The notes: a model not told the origin generated them from the sequence alone. DNA of 64,000 nt from Rhizobium phaseoli (GCF_010668805.1 NZ_WUFT01000001.1:558001-622000), one strand, 5' to 3'. Positions 8,020 to 18,492 are shown, numbered from the stretch's first letter. Numbers and translations: made by a program.

Positions 8020-9462
8020 TCAGGGCGCCAGGCAGGTGGCGGAGACCCTGTAGACGGAGAGCGACTTGCCCCTGTAATAGCCCTCCGTGGGCTGCCAGTT
8101 CTTCAGAACCTCGGGCGTTTCCGCGGCGCAGGTCAGGGACCCATCCGTCAGGAAAAGCACTTTGCCGGTGATGTCGGCAGGGAGAGCGAATTCCTGTTCG
8201 TAATAGCTTTCCGGAAGGCCGGTCGGCGCCCGTGCATAGATCCGGTAGGATGCATCGCGCAGCGTATAGAAAAGATCGGCGACCATGTCGCGATTGTCGG
8301 TGACGATGATGTCGGTGCCGGCCTGAGCCGCGAGTGCGGCAGCCTCGCGGCTGACCTCGGCGCGGCCGAGATAGCGCTTCATCAACTCGTCGCCGTTCGG
8401 CAGCAGCAACTGCTGCGGAAAGATCGTCGCCAGCGGAAATAGCAGACTCGCGATGCCGTTGATGGTGAGCGATAGTCTCAGGCCCTTCGGCCACATCCGG
8501 TAAAGCAGCCAGACGGCAAGGATGGTGCCGGCGACATAGGCGGTCACCGCCCAGTTGGCATAGGCCTTGGCGACCGTTGCCTGCAGCGTGATCAGCACCA
8601 CCACCGGCATCGACAGCCAGACCAGCATCTCTTCCCGATCGTCGCTCCTGCTCTTGATCATGCGATAGACTGCCCAGAGCATCGCAAAGAAGATGATCGG
8701 CCCGACGACGCCGAATTGGGCGGAGAAGAATTCAAACCCGCGACGGAGATTGATGCCGAGTTCGCTCCAGTGGGCGATGTCCTGCGTATGCCGCACCGTC
8801 GTATTGTTGTGCTGCAGGTTCCACCAGAGGTTTGGCAAGGCAACCACCGCCGCGACCGCGACCGCAATGATGAAATCCCGGATGGCGATGCGCGCCGCCG
8901 GAATGAAGAGGAGAGCAAGCGCGCCGCCCGGAACGACGAACAGCACGGCATATTTCGTCAGGAAGGCGAGGCCGACGCCGAGGCCCATGACGAGCGCGAG
9001 CCCCACCGAGCGACGCTGCGTCAAGCCGAAATAGGCAAGCAAGGTGATTGCGGTGAAGAACAGCAGGATCACGTCGGTCGAGAAGAATACCGAGGAAAGC
9101 GCGACGCCCGGGAGGGTAATGTAGGTCGCCCCCGTCCAGCCTTCGATCTCCGGGCCGACGAAACGCTTTGCGACCTTCATCAGAACCAGTGCCGCCGCCA
9201 TGTGGATCAGCGGTCCGGACAGCCTGATCCAGTAGATGGCGTTGGAGCCGGAAAGCTCGGTCATTCCACGGATCACCCAGGCGATCATCGGCGGTTTGGA
9301 ATAATAGCCGAGATCGAGATTCTGCGCCCAGAACCAGTACTGCGCCTCATCGACGAACAGGTCCGTCCGATCGAAAGCTAGCGTGACGACGCGCCAGAGC
9401 GTGAAGCCAAGAACGATGAGGAGACCGGATCTGGGGGACATAAGCGAGTGTTCCGCTGACAT
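8020..9462 (-). CDS. Glycosyltransferase family 39-like membrane protein (ArnT/PMT type)
   Basis: A 480-residue protein from the ATG at 9462 (MSAEHSLM); the ATG at 9441 is also possible, and neither has a strong ribosome site. The first loop after helix 1 carries the acidic pair in FVDEAQYWFWAQ and then YYSKPPMIAW, the signature of ArnT and PMT-like enzymes that move sugars from a polyprenyl-phosphate donor to an acceptor outside the membrane. About ten hydrophobic helices follow, and the last 130 residues form a soluble domain. The acceptor (lipid A, another glycan or a protein) cannot be read from the sequence. Confidence 0.8.
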   Translation of the reverse strand: MSAEHSLMSPRSGLLIVLGFTLWRVVTLAFDRTDLFVDEAQYWFWAQNLDLGYYSKPPMIAWVIRGMTELSGSNAIYWIRLSGPLIHMAAALVLMKVAKRFVGPEIEGWTGATYITLPGVALSSVFFSTDVILLFFTAITLLAYFGLTQRRSVGLALVMGLGVGLAFLTKYAVLFVVPGGALALLFIPAARIAIRDFIIAVAVAAVVALPNLWWNLQHNNTTVRHTQDIAHWSELGINLRRGFEFFSAQFGVVGPIIFFAMLWAVYRMIKSRSDDREEMLVWLSMPVVVLITLQATVAKAYANWAVTAYVAGTILAVWLLYRMWPKGLRLSLTINGIASLLFPLATIFPQQLLLPNGDELMKRYLGRAEVSREAAALAAQAGTDIIVTDNRDMVADLFYTLRDASYRIYARAPTGLPESYYEQEFALPADITGKVLFLTDGSLTCAAETPEVLKNWQPTEGYYRGKSLSVYRVSATCLAP

Positions 9463-9520
9463 GAAAGGCGCCAGTGCGATACACCAAAGGTGCCGGACTG
9501 CCAACGGGCAGGTGAGGCTT

Positions 9521-9634
9521 TTAGAACACCCGAAGCGCGCGGATATCGCGGTTTGCAGCGAGGAAATCGAGGCGTGCGACGGCGGCGAGCAGCGTCATTG
9601 CAATCAAGCAGGAACCCAATCCGAGAACAATCAT
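9521..9634 (-). CDS. Possible small membrane protein (37 residues)
   Basis: An ATG at 9634 preceded by AAGGACAGAGCA opens a 37-codon frame ending at TAA (9521-9523). The product starts with a hydrophobic helix (MIVLGLGSCLIAMTLLAA) and ends with a basic, amphipathic tail (RLDFLAANRDIRALRVF). It lies 58 nt before the GT39-like gene on the same strand. The ribosome site and clean membrane-protein pattern support it, but short frames arise by chance. Confidence 0.4.
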   Translation of the reverse strand: MIVLGLGSCLIAMTLLAAVARLDFLAANRDIRALRVF

Positions 9635-9794
9635 TGCTCTGTCCTTGTCGACGTCATGTCTTGGTCATCGACCGGCGTATATCACGGGGCTTGCGTGTGC
9701 CTTGTAGCAGCCGTGCAACTCTTCGGCAGTATTTGCAGTGAACGGCCTTGAATTGCTTCAAAAGCCGGCGCTGCCAAAGGCTTATTAACCTTCA

Positions 9795-9815
9795 AGCAAG
9801 GAATTAACCATAAAC
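9795..9815 (+). promoter_or_regulatory. Candidate promoter of the che operon (one-mismatch CGCAAG box)
   Basis: CTTCAAGCAAG, then nine bases, then ATAAAC. It matches the CTTCnCGCAAG-N9 pattern before other flagellar units with one mismatch in the core. TTAACCAT (9804-9811), a CtrA-like half site, overlaps it. It lies 250 nt before icpA. This is inference from repetition, not from a known consensus. Confidence 0.35.
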
Positions 9816-9860
9816 ATTGGCTTACACGTCGGAATGGGAAGATTCACTCGTTCCCACCAG

Positions 9861-9897
9861 GCATGACGCCGTCCCGCCGTACCGGGTTGATCCGGTA
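9861..9897 (+). promoter_or_regulatory. Flagellin-type leader element before the che operon
   Basis: GCATGA at 9861-9866, 24 nt, then TCCGG at 9891-9895. TACCGG (9880-9885) and CCGGTA (9892-9897) can form a 6-bp stem with a 6-nt loop. The same arrangement precedes all four flagellin genes. The GGCATGACGCC start is identical to that of flaD. Confidence 0.45.
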
Positions 9898-10064
9898 TCC
9901 ATCTCTTCAGACAGCTCCGAACCTAGCTGATCAGGGGGCTTCGATCCGCCGGTTGTGACCGGTGGTGAGGACCGTCTCCAGACCTGCGATTCACCGGATG
10001 CTGCAAAAGTTTTTGGCCGGGCTTTCGCTCGGAATGTGGTCGGGGACAGGCGTTGAGGCAGGAC

Positions 10065-11693
10065 ATGCCATCAGATCAGGCTCGTGGAGCGCAGGCAGGC
10101 AGCTTGCGCGACCGCCTGCGCTTTGTCGGTCTCGATGCCGACCAGTGCGAGCTGGTGCGCCGCAACCGGCCGGCCCTCGAAGCGCATTTGAAGGCAGGTC
10201 TCAGAGATCTGTTCCACAGGTTCCAGTCATTCCCCGACGCCGCGCGCAATTTCGAGAGCGAGCGCCAGGTCGAGCGCCTGCATGATCTGCAGTCCTCGCA
10301 CTGGGATGTGCTGACCGATGCGCGGTTCGACAGTCTCTATGCCGAGCGCGTCAAGGTTCTCTCCGATACCGAAAGCAAGATCGGCCTCGATCCGCGCTGG
10401 CACGTGGCCGGCCACGGCGTCATGCTCGAGCACGTCGTTTCCGGTCTCGCCGAGCAGATCGCCGGCCGCCCGCTGCTGCCGTCCGCCAAGCGTCGCACCC
10501 GCGAAATCTCCGATCTGATGACAGCGATCATCCGCATCGTCATGGTCGATGTGGAAATCGCCGTCTCGCTCCGCTTCAACGCCCAGCGCGCCGCCGAACA
10601 GCGCGCGCTTGCCGATCAGCGCGCCGATAACGAGGCCGAGATCGTCAGGATCTTCGGCGATGTCATCGAAGGCCTGTCGGCACGCGACCTGACGCAGCGC
10701 GCGCCCGTCGACGGAGCCCATGCCCCGATCGCCGCCGCGCTGAACGGCGCATTGGATGGCCTCCAGGCCGAGTTCACCGCCATCACCGAGCGCACGCTCA
10801 AGGCCGAAGCGGCGACAGGCGCGCTTGCCGGCCTGTCCAGGCAGTTCGCCGGCACGGCTTCGGGCCAGGCCGACCGGCTGCAGCTTTCTGCCGCTGCCCT
10901 TGCCGGTATCGCCGGCAGTGTCCGCGACGGTGCTGCCGACAGCCGCACTGCCGAACAGGCCGCCGCCTCGACGCGCGCCGCCGTCGAACAAAGCGGCGAG
11001 GTCGTCGGCCGCGCGATCAGCGCCATGGCCGACATCGAGCAGTCAGCCGAAAAGATCGGCCAGATCATCGGCGCGATCGATGAGATCGCCTTTCAGACCA
11101 ATCTTCTGGCGCTGAACGCCGGCATCGAGGCCGCTCGCGCCGGCGATTCCGGCCGCGGTTTTGCCGTCGTCGCCCAGGAAGTCCGGGCGCTGGCCCAGCG
11201 CTCGGCCGAAGCCGCCCGCGAGATCAAGACGCTGGTGACGACGACCAAGGCCCAGGTCGACGCCGGCGTGCAGATGGTCGGCCGCACACAGGATTCGATT
11301 GGCAGCATCGTGCGTCAGGTCACCGACATCAATGCCGCCATCGCAGGCATCGCCACCCGAACCGGCGAACATGCCGCAAGCCTCGACAGCGTGACTTCAG
11401 ACATCAAGGGCCTGGGTGGCGAGGTGGCGGGCAGCGCCGGTCTTGCCGAGCGCTCCGCCGAAGGTGCCGACCACCTCCACACCGTCATTCTGGAACTCGG
11501 TCAGACGATTCGCGAATTCCGCATCGCCCGGGAAAACGCCAGTGCCGGGCGCCCGGCGCCGGCTCGTGTGACGCCGCCGCGCGCCATCGAAGCAGCCGCG
11601 CGTCCGGCTGTGACCGAAGACGAATACGAAAATGATGATTTTAGCCTTCCGCAGGCCTTCGCGAGCGTCGGAGGTGGGCGGAATGTTTACTAA
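10065..11693 (+). CDS. icpA: Soluble globin-coupled chemotaxis receptor IcpA
   Basis: A 542-residue cytoplasmic methyl-accepting chemotaxis protein, first gene of the che operon. The ATG at 10065 follows GAGGCAGG; a TTG at 10053 is in frame. Residues 15-165 resemble a protoglobin sensor domain ([17 protein letters not shown] is the recognisable core), and residues 230-500 are the MCP signalling domain with the hairpin tip [19 protein letters not shown]. No membrane helix is present. The heme-binding proximal His expected three residues before IGL is E103 here, so heme binding is doubtful. It would signal to CheA through CheW. Synteny with the Sinorhizobium meliloti che operon supports the name. 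Confidence 0.88.
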   Translation: MPSDQARGAQAGSLRDRLRFVGLDADQCELVRRNRPALEAHLKAGLRDLFHRFQSFPDAARNFESERQVERLHDLQSSHWDVLTDARFDSLYAERVKVLSDTESKIGLDPRWHVAGHGVMLEHVVSGLAEQIAGRPLLPSAKRRTREISDLMTAIIRIVMVDVEIAVSLRFNAQRAAEQRALADQRADNEAEIVRIFGDVIEGLSARDLTQRAPVDGAHAPIAAALNGALDGLQAEFTAITERTLKAEAATGALAGLSRQFAGTASGQADRLQLSAAALAGIAGSVRDGAADSRTAEQAAASTRAAVEQSGEVVGRAISAMADIEQSAEKIGQIIGAIDEIAFQTNLLALNAGIEAARAGDSGRGFAVVAQEVRALAQRSAEAAREIKTLVTTTKAQVDAGVQMVGRTQDSIGSIVRQVTDINAAIAGIATRTGEHAASLDSVTSDIKGLGGEVAGSAGLAERSAEGADHLHTVILELGQTIREFRIARENASAGRPAPARVTPPRAIEAAARPAVTEDEYENDDFSLPQAFASVGGGRNVY

Positions 11694-11756
11694 CCTATCG
11701 GATGATTGCCTCAGCTCGTCTTCTCGGGCCGGCGACAAGGGGACAAGGAAAAGCTG

Positions 11757-12053
11757 ATGGCAGCAAAGAAGAGTGGCAAAACGCTGGATTTGACAGCGGT
11801 GCTCGACCTCAACGAGGCTTCCGCCTTGCGCGATAAACTCCTCTCCCTCAGGGGCAGCGGTCTGTCGATCGACGCCTCAGGCGTCGAACGGATCGGTGCT
11901 CTTTGTGCCCAGGTTCTGATGTCCGCCGAGAAGACCTGGGCGCTGGACAAGCAGCCATTCACCTTCTCCAAGGTGTCCGACGCATTTCAGAAAACCATGC
12001 AGCTGGTTGGTGTCAACTTTGATCACCTGCTTGCCAAGGAGATTCGGCAATGA
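11757..12053 (+). CDS. cheS: CheS, STAS-domain partner of CheA
   Basis: A 98-residue single-domain protein of the STAS fold (SIDASGVERIGALCAQVLMSA is the core, with a Ser of the phosphorylatable type near the strand). The ATG at 11757 follows AAGGAAAAG. In Sinorhizobium meliloti the product of this position, CheS, binds CheA and speeds loss of phosphate from CheY1, which acts as a phosphate sink. The stop overlaps the cheY1 start (ATGA), so the two are translationally coupled. The function is taken from the homologue at the same operon position. Confidence 0.85.
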   Translation: MAAKKSGKTLDLTAVLDLNEASALRDKLLSLRGSGLSIDASGVERIGALCAQVLMSAEKTWALDKQPFTFSKVSDAFQKTMQLVGVNFDHLLAKEIRQ

Positions 12054-12415
12054 AGAAAAAAGTTCTTACCGTGGATGATTCCCGCACCATCCGAAACATG
12101 CTTCTCGTGACGCTGAACAATGCCGGCTTCGAGACGATCCAGGCGGAAGACGGCATCGAGGGTCTCGAAGTTCTCGAAGAGTCCAATCCTGACGTCATCG
12201 TGACTGACATCAACATGCCGCGGCTCGACGGTTTCGGTTTCATCGAAGGTGTCCGCCGCAACGAGAAATATCGGGCGATCCCGATCCTGGTCCTGACCAC
12301 CGAGAGCGACGCGGAAAAGAAGAACCGCGCCCGCCAGGCCGGTGCCACGGGCTGGATCGTCAAGCCTTTCGACCCGGCCAAACTGATCGATGCCATTGAG
12401 CGTGTAACCGCTTAA
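12050..12415 (+). CDS. cheY1: Chemotaxis response regulator CheY1
   Basis: A 121-residue single receiver domain. The acidic pair is D9/D10, the phosphorylation site D53 (VTDINMPRLDG), with T83 and K105 (VKPF) in place. In rhizobia with two CheY proteins this one, next to cheA, serves mainly as a phosphate sink, while CheY2 acts on the motor; that assignment rests on gene order. It overlaps cheS by four bases and precedes cheA by 17 nt. Confidence 0.93.
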   Translation: MKKKVLTVDDSRTIRNMLLVTLNNAGFETIQAEDGIEGLEVLEESNPDVIVTDINMPRLDGFGFIEGVRRNEKYRAIPILVLTTESDAEKKNRARQAGATGWIVKPFDPAKLIDAIERVTA

Positions 12416-12432
12416 ACCCAGGATTTGCACCG

Positions 12433-14727
12433 ATGGATATGAACGAAATCAAAGAGATCTTTTTCCAGGAGTGCGAGGAACAGCTCGCCGAGCTGGAATC
12501 CGGTCTGCTGAAATTGAATGATGGCGATCGCGATCCGGAAACCGTCAATGCGGTGTTCCGTGCCGTGCATTCGATCAAGGGTGGCGCCGGCGCCTTCGGC
12601 CTTGATGATCTGGTCGCCTTCGCCCATGTTTTCGAGACCACTCTCGATTGCGTTCGATCCAACAAGCTTGAGCCGACCCAGGACGTCCTGAAGGTGATGC
12701 TGAAGTCGGCCGACGTGCTCGCCGACCTGACGAATGCTGCGCGCGACGGCGGCAGCGTCGATGAAAGCCGCAGCCGAAGCCTGGTCAAGGAGCTCGAGGC
12801 GCTGGCCAACGGTGAGTTGCCGTCTCCCTCGGCATTGGCCGAGGCGCCGGCCGCAAAGCCCGTAGCCAAGGCCGTTCCGGCCGCTGCGGCGCCGACAGCC
12901 AAGCCCACCGACGAGAGCGGCTTCCAGCCGGTCCCCTTTTCCTTCGACGATTTTGGCGGCGAGGGCGATGCGGGTTCCGACATGCCGGCCTATGAAATCA
13001 CCTTCAAGCCGCGCTACGAACTCTATTCCAAGGGCAATGACGCCACGCTGCTGCTGCGCGATCTCTCGCGCCTCGGCGAAATGACCATCTATTGCAATAC
13101 CGATGACCTGCCGGGCCTCGAGGAACTTGATCCGGAAGGCGCTTATTTCTTCTGGAACGTCACGATCAAGACGGACAAGGGCGAGGACGCCATTCGCACC
13201 GTCTTCGAATTCGCCGAGTGGGATTGCGAATTGTCGGTGAAGCCGGTCGAGGACGCAAGGGCCGACGCGACCAGCAACGACGAACTGCCGATGGTGCCGG
13301 TTCCCTTCGATCTGTCGATCCTGGATGAGAGCGGCGCAACGGAAGAGGTTTCCGCCTCCGCAAGGGCCGAGGAGACGGCCGCAGCCGTTGCCGCCGCCGA
13401 GATCGCCTCCAACGTCACGCAGATGGCCTCAGCCGCCGCCCGTGTCGAGAAGAAGGAATCGGCCGCCGCAGCAGCCGCGGCTGCAAGTGCCGCCGCCCAG
13501 AACAACGCCGCCGCCGGCGCCGGCCAGACGATCCGCGTCGATCTCGACCGTGTCGACCGCCTCATCAACCTCGTCGGCGAACTGGTCATCAACCAGGCGA
13601 TGCTGTCGCAGAGCGTCATCGAGAACGATACGACCGGCACCTCCTCGATCAATATGGGTCTGGAAGAGCTGCAGCAGCTCACCCGTGAGATCCAGGACTC
13701 GGTCATGGCGATCCGCGCCCAGCCGGTGAAGCCGGTGTTCCAGCGCATGTCGCGTATCGTCCGCGAAATCGCCGACATGACCGGCAAATCGATCCGCCTC
13801 ATCACCGAAGGTGAAAATACCGAAGTCGACAAGACTGTCATCGACAAGCTGGCCGAGCCGCTGACCCACATGATCCGCAATGCCGTCGACCACGGCATTG
13901 AAACGCCTGAAAAGCGCGCGGCCGCCGGGAAGAACACCGAGGGCACGGTCCGCCTGACCGCCAAGCATCGTTCGGGACGCATCCTGATCGAGCTTGCCGA
14001 TGACGGCGCCGGCATCAACCGCGAGAAGGTCCGCCAGAAGGCGATCGACAACGACCTCATCCCGGCCGATTCCAACCTGTCTGACGAAGAAATCGACAAC
14101 CTGATCTTCCTGCCGGGTTTCTCGACGGCCGACAAGATCTCCGACATCTCCGGCCGCGGCGTCGGCATGGACGTCGTCAAGCGCTCGATCCAGGCGCTCG
14201 GCGGTCGTATCAACATCACCTCGAAGCCCGGCCACGGCTCGGTCTTCACCATGAGCCTGCCGCTGACGCTCGCCGTCCTCGACGGCATGGTGGTCACCGT
14301 CGCCGGCCAGACCTTGGTCGTGCCGCTGACTGCGATCGTCGAAACCTTGCAGCCGGAAGCGGCCGCGATCCACTCCTTCGGTGCAAACCACCGGCTAATC
14401 TCGATTCGCAACAGCTTCTGCCCGCTGGTCGATGTCGGCCGCATCCTGAACTTCCGTGCGACCCAGGCCAACCCGGTCGAGGGCGTGGCGCTTCTAGTGG
14501 AGTCCGAAGGCGGCGGCCAGCGCGCCCTGATGGTCGACGCCATCCAGGGTCAGCGCCAGGTGGTCATCAAGAGCCTGGAAGCCAACTACACCCATGTGCC
14601 GGGCATTGCCGCCGCGACCATTCTCGGCGACGGGCGCGTCGCTCTCATCCTCGATGTCGACGCGGTTGTCGGCGCCTCGCGCGGCCAGTCGCTCAAAGCG
14701 GAAATGTCGTTAGCAGCGGTAGGATAA
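12433..14727 (+). CDS. cheA: Chemotaxis sensor histidine kinase CheA
   Basis: A 764-residue kinase that receives signals from receptors through CheW and phosphorylates CheY1, CheY2 and CheB. Domains in order: P1 histidine phosphotransfer (H46 in [14 protein letters not shown]), an Ala/Pro linker, a P2-like docking domain near 190-280, a second Ala-rich linker near 310-355, the P3 dimerisation helices ([15 protein letters not shown]), the P4 ATPase with N-box [11 protein letters not shown] near 480, DDGAGI near 522 and GRGVGM near 576, and the P5 CheW-like domain from about 620. The linkers are long and Ala-rich, with alanine runs near 350. It lies 17 nt after cheY1 and 4 nt before cheW. Confidence 0.97.
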   Translation: MDMNEIKEIFFQECEEQLAELESGLLKLNDGDRDPETVNAVFRAVHSIKGGAGAFGLDDLVAFAHVFETTLDCVRSNKLEPTQDVLKVMLKSADVLADLTNAARDGGSVDESRSRSLVKELEALANGELPSPSALAEAPAAKPVAKAVPAAAAPTAKPTDESGFQPVPFSFDDFGGEGDAGSDMPAYEITFKPRYELYSKGNDATLLLRDLSRLGEMTIYCNTDDLPGLEELDPEGAYFFWNVTIKTDKGEDAIRTVFEFAEWDCELSVKPVEDARADATSNDELPMVPVPFDLSILDESGATEEVSASARAEETAAAVAAAEIASNVTQMASAAARVEKKESAAAAAAAASAAAQNNAAAGAGQTIRVDLDRVDRLINLVGELVINQAMLSQSVIENDTTGTSSINMGLEELQQLTREIQDSVMAIRAQPVKPVFQRMSRIVREIADMTGKSIRLITEGENTEVDKTVIDKLAEPLTHMIRNAVDHGIETPEKRAAAGKNTEGTVRLTAKHRSGRILIELADDGAGINREKVRQKAIDNDLIPADSNLSDEEIDNLIFLPGFSTADKISDISGRGVGMDVVKRSIQALGGRINITSKPGHGSVFTMSLPLTLAVLDGMVVTVAGQTLVVPLTAIVETLQPEAAAIHSFGANHRLISIRNSFCPLVDVGRILNFRATQANPVEGVALLVESEGGGQRALMVDAIQGQRQVVIKSLEANYTHVPGIAAATILGDGRVALILDVDAVVGASRGQSLKAEMSLAAVG

Positions 14728-14731
14728 GGCA

Positions 14732-15199
14732 ATGTCGTACGCCGTGAAAAATCTGAACGAGGGGGACCGCGAGCTGATCGCGTTCCGCATCGGGGATCAG
14801 GAATTTTGCGTGAACATCATGTCGGTTCGTGAGATCCGGGGCTGGACCCCGGCGACCGCGATGCCGCACTCGCCTGCCTATATGCTTGGAGTTATCAACC
14901 TGCGCGGCGCGGTGCTGCCGATCATCGACCTTGCCGCCCGGCTTGGCATGAAGCCGGCCGATCCGACCGCCCGTCATGTGATCATCGTTGCCCAGGTGCG
15001 GCGCAAGGTCGTCGGCCTGCTGGTCGATGCCGTGTCCGATATCCTGACGGTGACCGACGAAACCGTCCAGCCGACGCCAGAGATCTCCTCCGAACTCGAG
15101 CGTCAATTTGCCCGCGGCATTCTTGCCATCGACAAGCGCATGATCTGCCTGATCGAACTCGAAGCCCTCTTTCCCGAGACCGAAAGCGAAGCCGCATGA
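14732..15199 (+). CDS. cheW: Chemotaxis coupling protein CheW
   Basis: A 155-residue CheW-fold adaptor that joins receptors to CheA. The typical strands [18 protein letters not shown] and [18 protein letters not shown] are clear, as is the end segment [15 protein letters not shown]. It starts 4 nt after cheA and its TGA overlaps the cheR ATG (ATGA), so it is coupled on both sides. Confidence 0.96.
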   Translation: MSYAVKNLNEGDRELIAFRIGDQEFCVNIMSVREIRGWTPATAMPHSPAYMLGVINLRGAVLPIIDLAARLGMKPADPTARHVIIVAQVRRKVVGLLVDAVSDILTVTDETVQPTPEISSELERQFARGILAIDKRMICLIELEALFPETESEAA

Positions 15200-16104
15200 A
15201 CCCAATGGGCGCAAAAGATCAGAGGCAGGGATCCGACGAGGTCCTGGCGAGTGGAGAATATCCGCTAACGCGCCGCGACCTCACGGAGATCGCCGCGATG
15301 ATCTATTCGGATGCGGGCATCTTCCTCAACGAGACGAAGGCGTCGCTCGTCTATTCGCGCCTGTCGAAACATATCCGCAATCTCGGTCTGTCCGGCTTCC
15401 GGGAATATTGTGACCTCGTCGCCTCGCCGGCGGGTGCTGCGCCGCGCCGCGAGATGCTCTCGCATCTGACCACCAATTTCACCCGCTTCTTCCGCGAAAA
15501 CCATCATTTCGACCACCTGCGCGACCATGTCCTACCGGAACTTCTGCAGCGGGCGAGATCGGGCGGCAGGGTGCGCATCTGGTCGGCCGCTTCCTCCGAC
15601 GGGCAGGAACCCTATTCGATTGCGCTGACGGTGCTGTCGCTGATGCCGAATGTCGCCGATTACGATTTCAAGATCCTGGCAACCGACATCGACCCGAAGA
15701 TCCTGGCGATTGCCCGGGCCGGCGCCTATGACGAAAGCGCGCTCGAAACCGTTTCGCCCGCCATGCGCAAGCAATGGTTCAGCGAAGTCGAGGTCCAGGG
15801 CCGCAGGAAGTTCCAGGTCGACGACCGGGTCAAGCGGCTGATCACTTACAACGAGCTGAACCTGATGGCGCAATGGCCGTTCAAGGGCAAGTTCGACGTC
15901 ATCTTCTGCCGCAACGTCGTCATCTATTTCGACGAGCCGACGCAGATGAAGATCTGGCAGCGTTTCGCCGGCCTGCTGCCGGAGGGCGGACATCTTTATA
16001 TCGGCCATTCCGAGCGTGTGTCGGGCGAGGCAAAACACGTCTTCGACAATATCGGCATTACGACCTATCGCTATACCGCCAAAGGTCTCGGGAGGAAGGC
16101 ATGA
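15196..16104 (+). CDS. cheR: Chemotaxis protein methyltransferase CheR
   Basis: A 302-residue enzyme that methylates receptor glutamates with S-adenosylmethionine. An N-terminal helical domain (about 20-90, with [15 protein letters not shown] at the junction) precedes the methyltransferase domain: [14 protein letters not shown] is the SAM-binding loop, [14 protein letters not shown] the acidic strand that contacts the ribose, and [14 protein letters not shown] the catalytic-side strand. It overlaps cheW and cheB by four bases each. There is no TPR extension, the usual short form. Confidence 0.96.
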   Translation: MNPMGAKDQRQGSDEVLASGEYPLTRRDLTEIAAMIYSDAGIFLNETKASLVYSRLSKHIRNLGLSGFREYCDLVASPAGAAPRREMLSHLTTNFTRFFRENHHFDHLRDHVLPELLQRARSGGRVRIWSAASSDGQEPYSIALTVLSLMPNVADYDFKILATDIDPKILAIARAGAYDESALETVSPAMRKQWFSEVEVQGRRKFQVDDRVKRLITYNELNLMAQWPFKGKFDVIFCRNVVIYFDEPTQMKIWQRFAGLLPEGGHLYIGHSERVSGEAKHVFDNIGITTYRYTAKGLGRKA

Positions 16105-17144
16105 GCGCGCCGGCAAGGGTTCTCGTTGTTGACGACTCCCCGACGATGCGGGGTCTGATCACCGCCGTCTTGAGTTCTGACCCCGAGGTCAACGTCATCG
16201 GCCAGGCCGGCGACGCGCTGGAAGCGCGCGAGGCGATCAAGCGGCTGAACCCCGACGTCGTGACGCTCGACATCGAGATGCCGAATATGAACGGTCTCGA
16301 TTTCCTCGAAAAGATCATGACGCTGCGTCCGATGCCTGTCATCATGGTCTCGACAATGACCCATCGCGGCGCCGAGGCGACGCTTGCAGCACTTGAGATC
16401 GGGGCGTTCGATTGCGTCGGCAAGCCGGGGCCGGGCGAACTCAGGCCCTTTGGCGACCTCGCCGAGAAGGTCAAGGCTGCCGCGCGCACGCAGCGCCAGT
16501 TCTCCCATCCGGTTGCTCCCGCAGCACCTCCGCCCTCGGTTGCCGATTTCCGCGTCGGCCGCAAGATCGTCGCGATCGGCTCGTCCACAGGCGGCGTCGA
16601 GGCGCTGATCGCCGTGCTGCAGAAGTTTCCGGCCAATTGTCCGCCGACGGTTATCACCCAGCATATGCCGCCGACCTTTACAAAGAGCTTCGCCGAACGG
16701 CTGAACCGCCTCTGTGCGCCGGTGGTGCAGGAAGCAACCGACGGTGCCCGCCTCGAAATCGGCAAGATCTATCTGGCGCCCGGCGGCGAGCGCCATCTCC
16801 AGGTCAGCAGTGCCTCGGCGCCGTGCTGCCGTCTCGTCGACCGGGCGCCGGTCAACGGTCACCGGCCATCGGTCGACGTGCTGTTCGATTCGGTCGCGGA
16901 GTTGGCGGGCCGTAACGCCGTTGGCGTGATTTTGACCGGAATGGGCCGCGATGGTGCCGCCGGATTGTTGAAAATGCGCCACGCCGGCGCCAGAACACTC
17001 GGCCAGAACGAAAAAACCTGTGTCGTTTACGGAATGCCAAGGGTTGCCCATGAACTTGGCGCCGTTGAGCAGCAGTTGCCCCTGTCTGCCATCGGGGAAG
17101 AAATATTGAAAATGACAGCCGCCCGAAAGGAAGGGACCGAATAA
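16101..17144 (+). CDS. cheB: Chemotaxis protein-glutamate methylesterase CheB
   Basis: A 347-residue enzyme that removes methyl groups from receptors when phosphorylated by CheA, the adaptation feedback. The start at 16101 ([14 protein letters not shown]) follows GGGAGGAAG and overlaps the cheR stop (ATGA). Residues 1-125 are the receiver with D57 (VTLDIEMP). After a linker, the methylesterase domain shows the catalytic Ser in GSSTGG near 159-164, His in [12 protein letters not shown] near 187 and Asp in GMGRDGAAG near 282. All key residues are present. Confidence 0.96.
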   Translation: MSAPARVLVVDDSPTMRGLITAVLSSDPEVNVIGQAGDALEAREAIKRLNPDVVTLDIEMPNMNGLDFLEKIMTLRPMPVIMVSTMTHRGAEATLAALEIGAFDCVGKPGPGELRPFGDLAEKVKAAARTQRQFSHPVAPAAPPPSVADFRVGRKIVAIGSSTGGVEALIAVLQKFPANCPPTVITQHMPPTFTKSFAERLNRLCAPVVQEATDGARLEIGKIYLAPGGERHLQVSSASAPCCRLVDRAPVNGHRPSVDVLFDSVAELAGRNAVGVILTGMGRDGAAGLLKMRHAGARTLGQNEKTCVVYGMPRVAHELGAVEQQLPLSAIGEEILKMTAARKEGTE

Positions 17145-17145
17145 A

Positions 17146-17535
17146 ATGTCGATCGCGGAGAAAATCAAAGTTCTGATCGTCGACGATCAGGTAACGAGCC
17201 GGTTGCTGCTCAGCGACGCGCTGACCCAGCTCGGTTTCAAGCAGATCACGTCCGCAGGCGACGGCGAGCAGGGCATGAAGATCATGGCCGAGCAGCCGCA
17301 CCACCTGGTGATCTCGGACTTCAACATGCCGAAGATGGATGGCATCGGCTTCCTTCAGGCCGTGCGCACCAACCCGAACACCAAGAAGGCGGCCTTCATC
17401 ATCCTCACCGCCCAGGGCGACCGCGCACTGGTGCAGAAGGCAGCCCAGCTCGGCGCCAACAACGTGCTCGCCAAGCCGTTCACGATCGAGAAGATGAAAG
17501 CGGCTATCGAAGCCGTGTTTGGAGCCCTGAAATGA
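17146..17535 (+). CDS. cheY2: Chemotaxis response regulator CheY2
   Basis: A 129-residue receiver: acidic pair D13/D14, phosphorylation site D58 ([12 protein letters not shown]), T88 and K110 (LAKPF). In Sinorhizobium meliloti the CheY at this position is the one that slows the motor by binding FliM; assignment here is by position. It follows cheB by one base and its stop overlaps cheD (ATGA). Confidence 0.93.
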   Translation: MSIAEKIKVLIVDDQVTSRLLLSDALTQLGFKQITSAGDGEQGMKIMAEQPHHLVISDFNMPKMDGIGFLQAVRTNPNTKKAAFIILTAQGDRALVQKAAQLGANNVLAKPFTIEKMKAAIEAVFGALK

Positions 17536-18086
17536 TCACTGAGGGGGCAGCCCGCCGCGTGCACATCATTCAGGGCGAGTACAAGGTTCTGAACGATCCG
17601 AATGCGGTCCTCTCGACCATTCTCGGTTCCTGCGTGGCTGCGTGCCTTCGAGACCCTGTCGCCGGCATCGGCGGCATGAACCACTTCTTGCTGCCCGGTT
17701 CGGCGACGTCGCCGACATCAGGCGGCGATGCCACCCGTTACGGCGTGCATCTGATGGAACTGCTGATCAACGGTCTCCTGAAGCAGGGCGCCCGGCGCGA
17801 CAGGCTGGAGGCCAAGATCTTCGGCGGCGCCAAGACGATCTCGACATTCTCCAATGTCGGTGAGCAGAACGCGGCCTTCGCCATGCAGTTCCTGAGGGAT
17901 GAAGGCATTCCGGTGGTCGGTTCCTCCACAGGCGGAGACCATGGACGCAAGCTTGAATTTTGGCCCGTCTCCGGTCGTGCCCGGCAGTACCCCCTGACCG
18001 GCGCCGAAACGCAGAGAACCGTCGCTCTCGAGCAGCGTCCCGCCGCTCCGCCGAAGCCCGTCGAAACCAGTATCGAATTTTTTTGA
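17532..18086 (+). CDS. cheD: Chemoreceptor glutamine deamidase CheD
   Basis: A 184-residue deamidase that converts receptor Gln to Glu. The catalytic Cys lies in [12 protein letters not shown] and the His in [11 protein letters not shown], followed by the [14 protein letters not shown] helix, as in the family. The C-terminal 30 residues (after [11 protein letters not shown]) are a Pro-rich tail ending VETSIEFF. It overlaps cheY2 by four bases and precedes cheT by 16 nt. Confidence 0.94.
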   Translation: MITEGAARRVHIIQGEYKVLNDPNAVLSTILGSCVAACLRDPVAGIGGMNHFLLPGSATSPTSGGDATRYGVHLMELLINGLLKQGARRDRLEAKIFGGAKTISTFSNVGEQNAAFAMQFLRDEGIPVVGSSTGGDHGRKLEFWPVSGRARQYPLTGAETQRTVALEQRPAAPPKPVETSIEFF

Positions 18087-18102
18087 TGGCGAGGATTTTC
18101 AT

Positions 18103-18492
18103 ATGACATTTAACCCGGTGATGGAGCCGCCCGCGCCTGTCGAGGCGTTGAGCGACATCCTGATGCGCATCGTTTCCGAACTGCACGATGTCGCCTATCT
18201 CATCGAGCGCATCGAGCCGCAGCTTCTCGATCTCGGCGGCGCCGAAATCCTGAATTCGCCGGATGCCATGAAGGTCATGCAGGGCATCGATCTCGCCGTG
18301 CAGAAATCGCGTGGCCTCGCCGAGTTCATCGACACCATCACCGGCGAAATCCCGCACGGCTGGGCAGTCGACGTCGCCACCGCGCTCAGCCTCGTCAAGC
18401 TGGCGGAAATGCAGAAGGCATTGGGCGGCGCCACACGCCACGGCCATTCCCAGCCATTGAGCAAGGCAGCCGGCGACTTCGATTTCTTCTAA
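18103..18492 (+). CDS. cheT: CheT, small chemotaxis protein with a CheZ-like DxxxQ motif
   Basis: A 129-residue, mostly helical protein at the cheT position of the rhizobial che operon. Residues D63 to Q67 read DLAVQ, matching the DxxxQ pair that CheZ uses to remove phosphate from CheY; the flanking helices (VSELHDVAYLIERIEPQLLDL and SRGLAEFIDTITG) fit a helical hairpin. The Sinorhizobium meliloti homologue has been linked to signal termination. The tail ends AAGDFDFF, similar to the FF end of the preceding CheD. It has no membrane segment. Confidence 0.8.
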   Translation: MTFNPVMEPPAPVEALSDILMRIVSELHDVAYLIERIEPQLLDLGGAEILNSPDAMKVMQGIDLAVQKSRGLAEFIDTITGEIPHGWAVDVATALSLVKLAEMQKALGGATRHGHSQPLSKAAGDFDFF

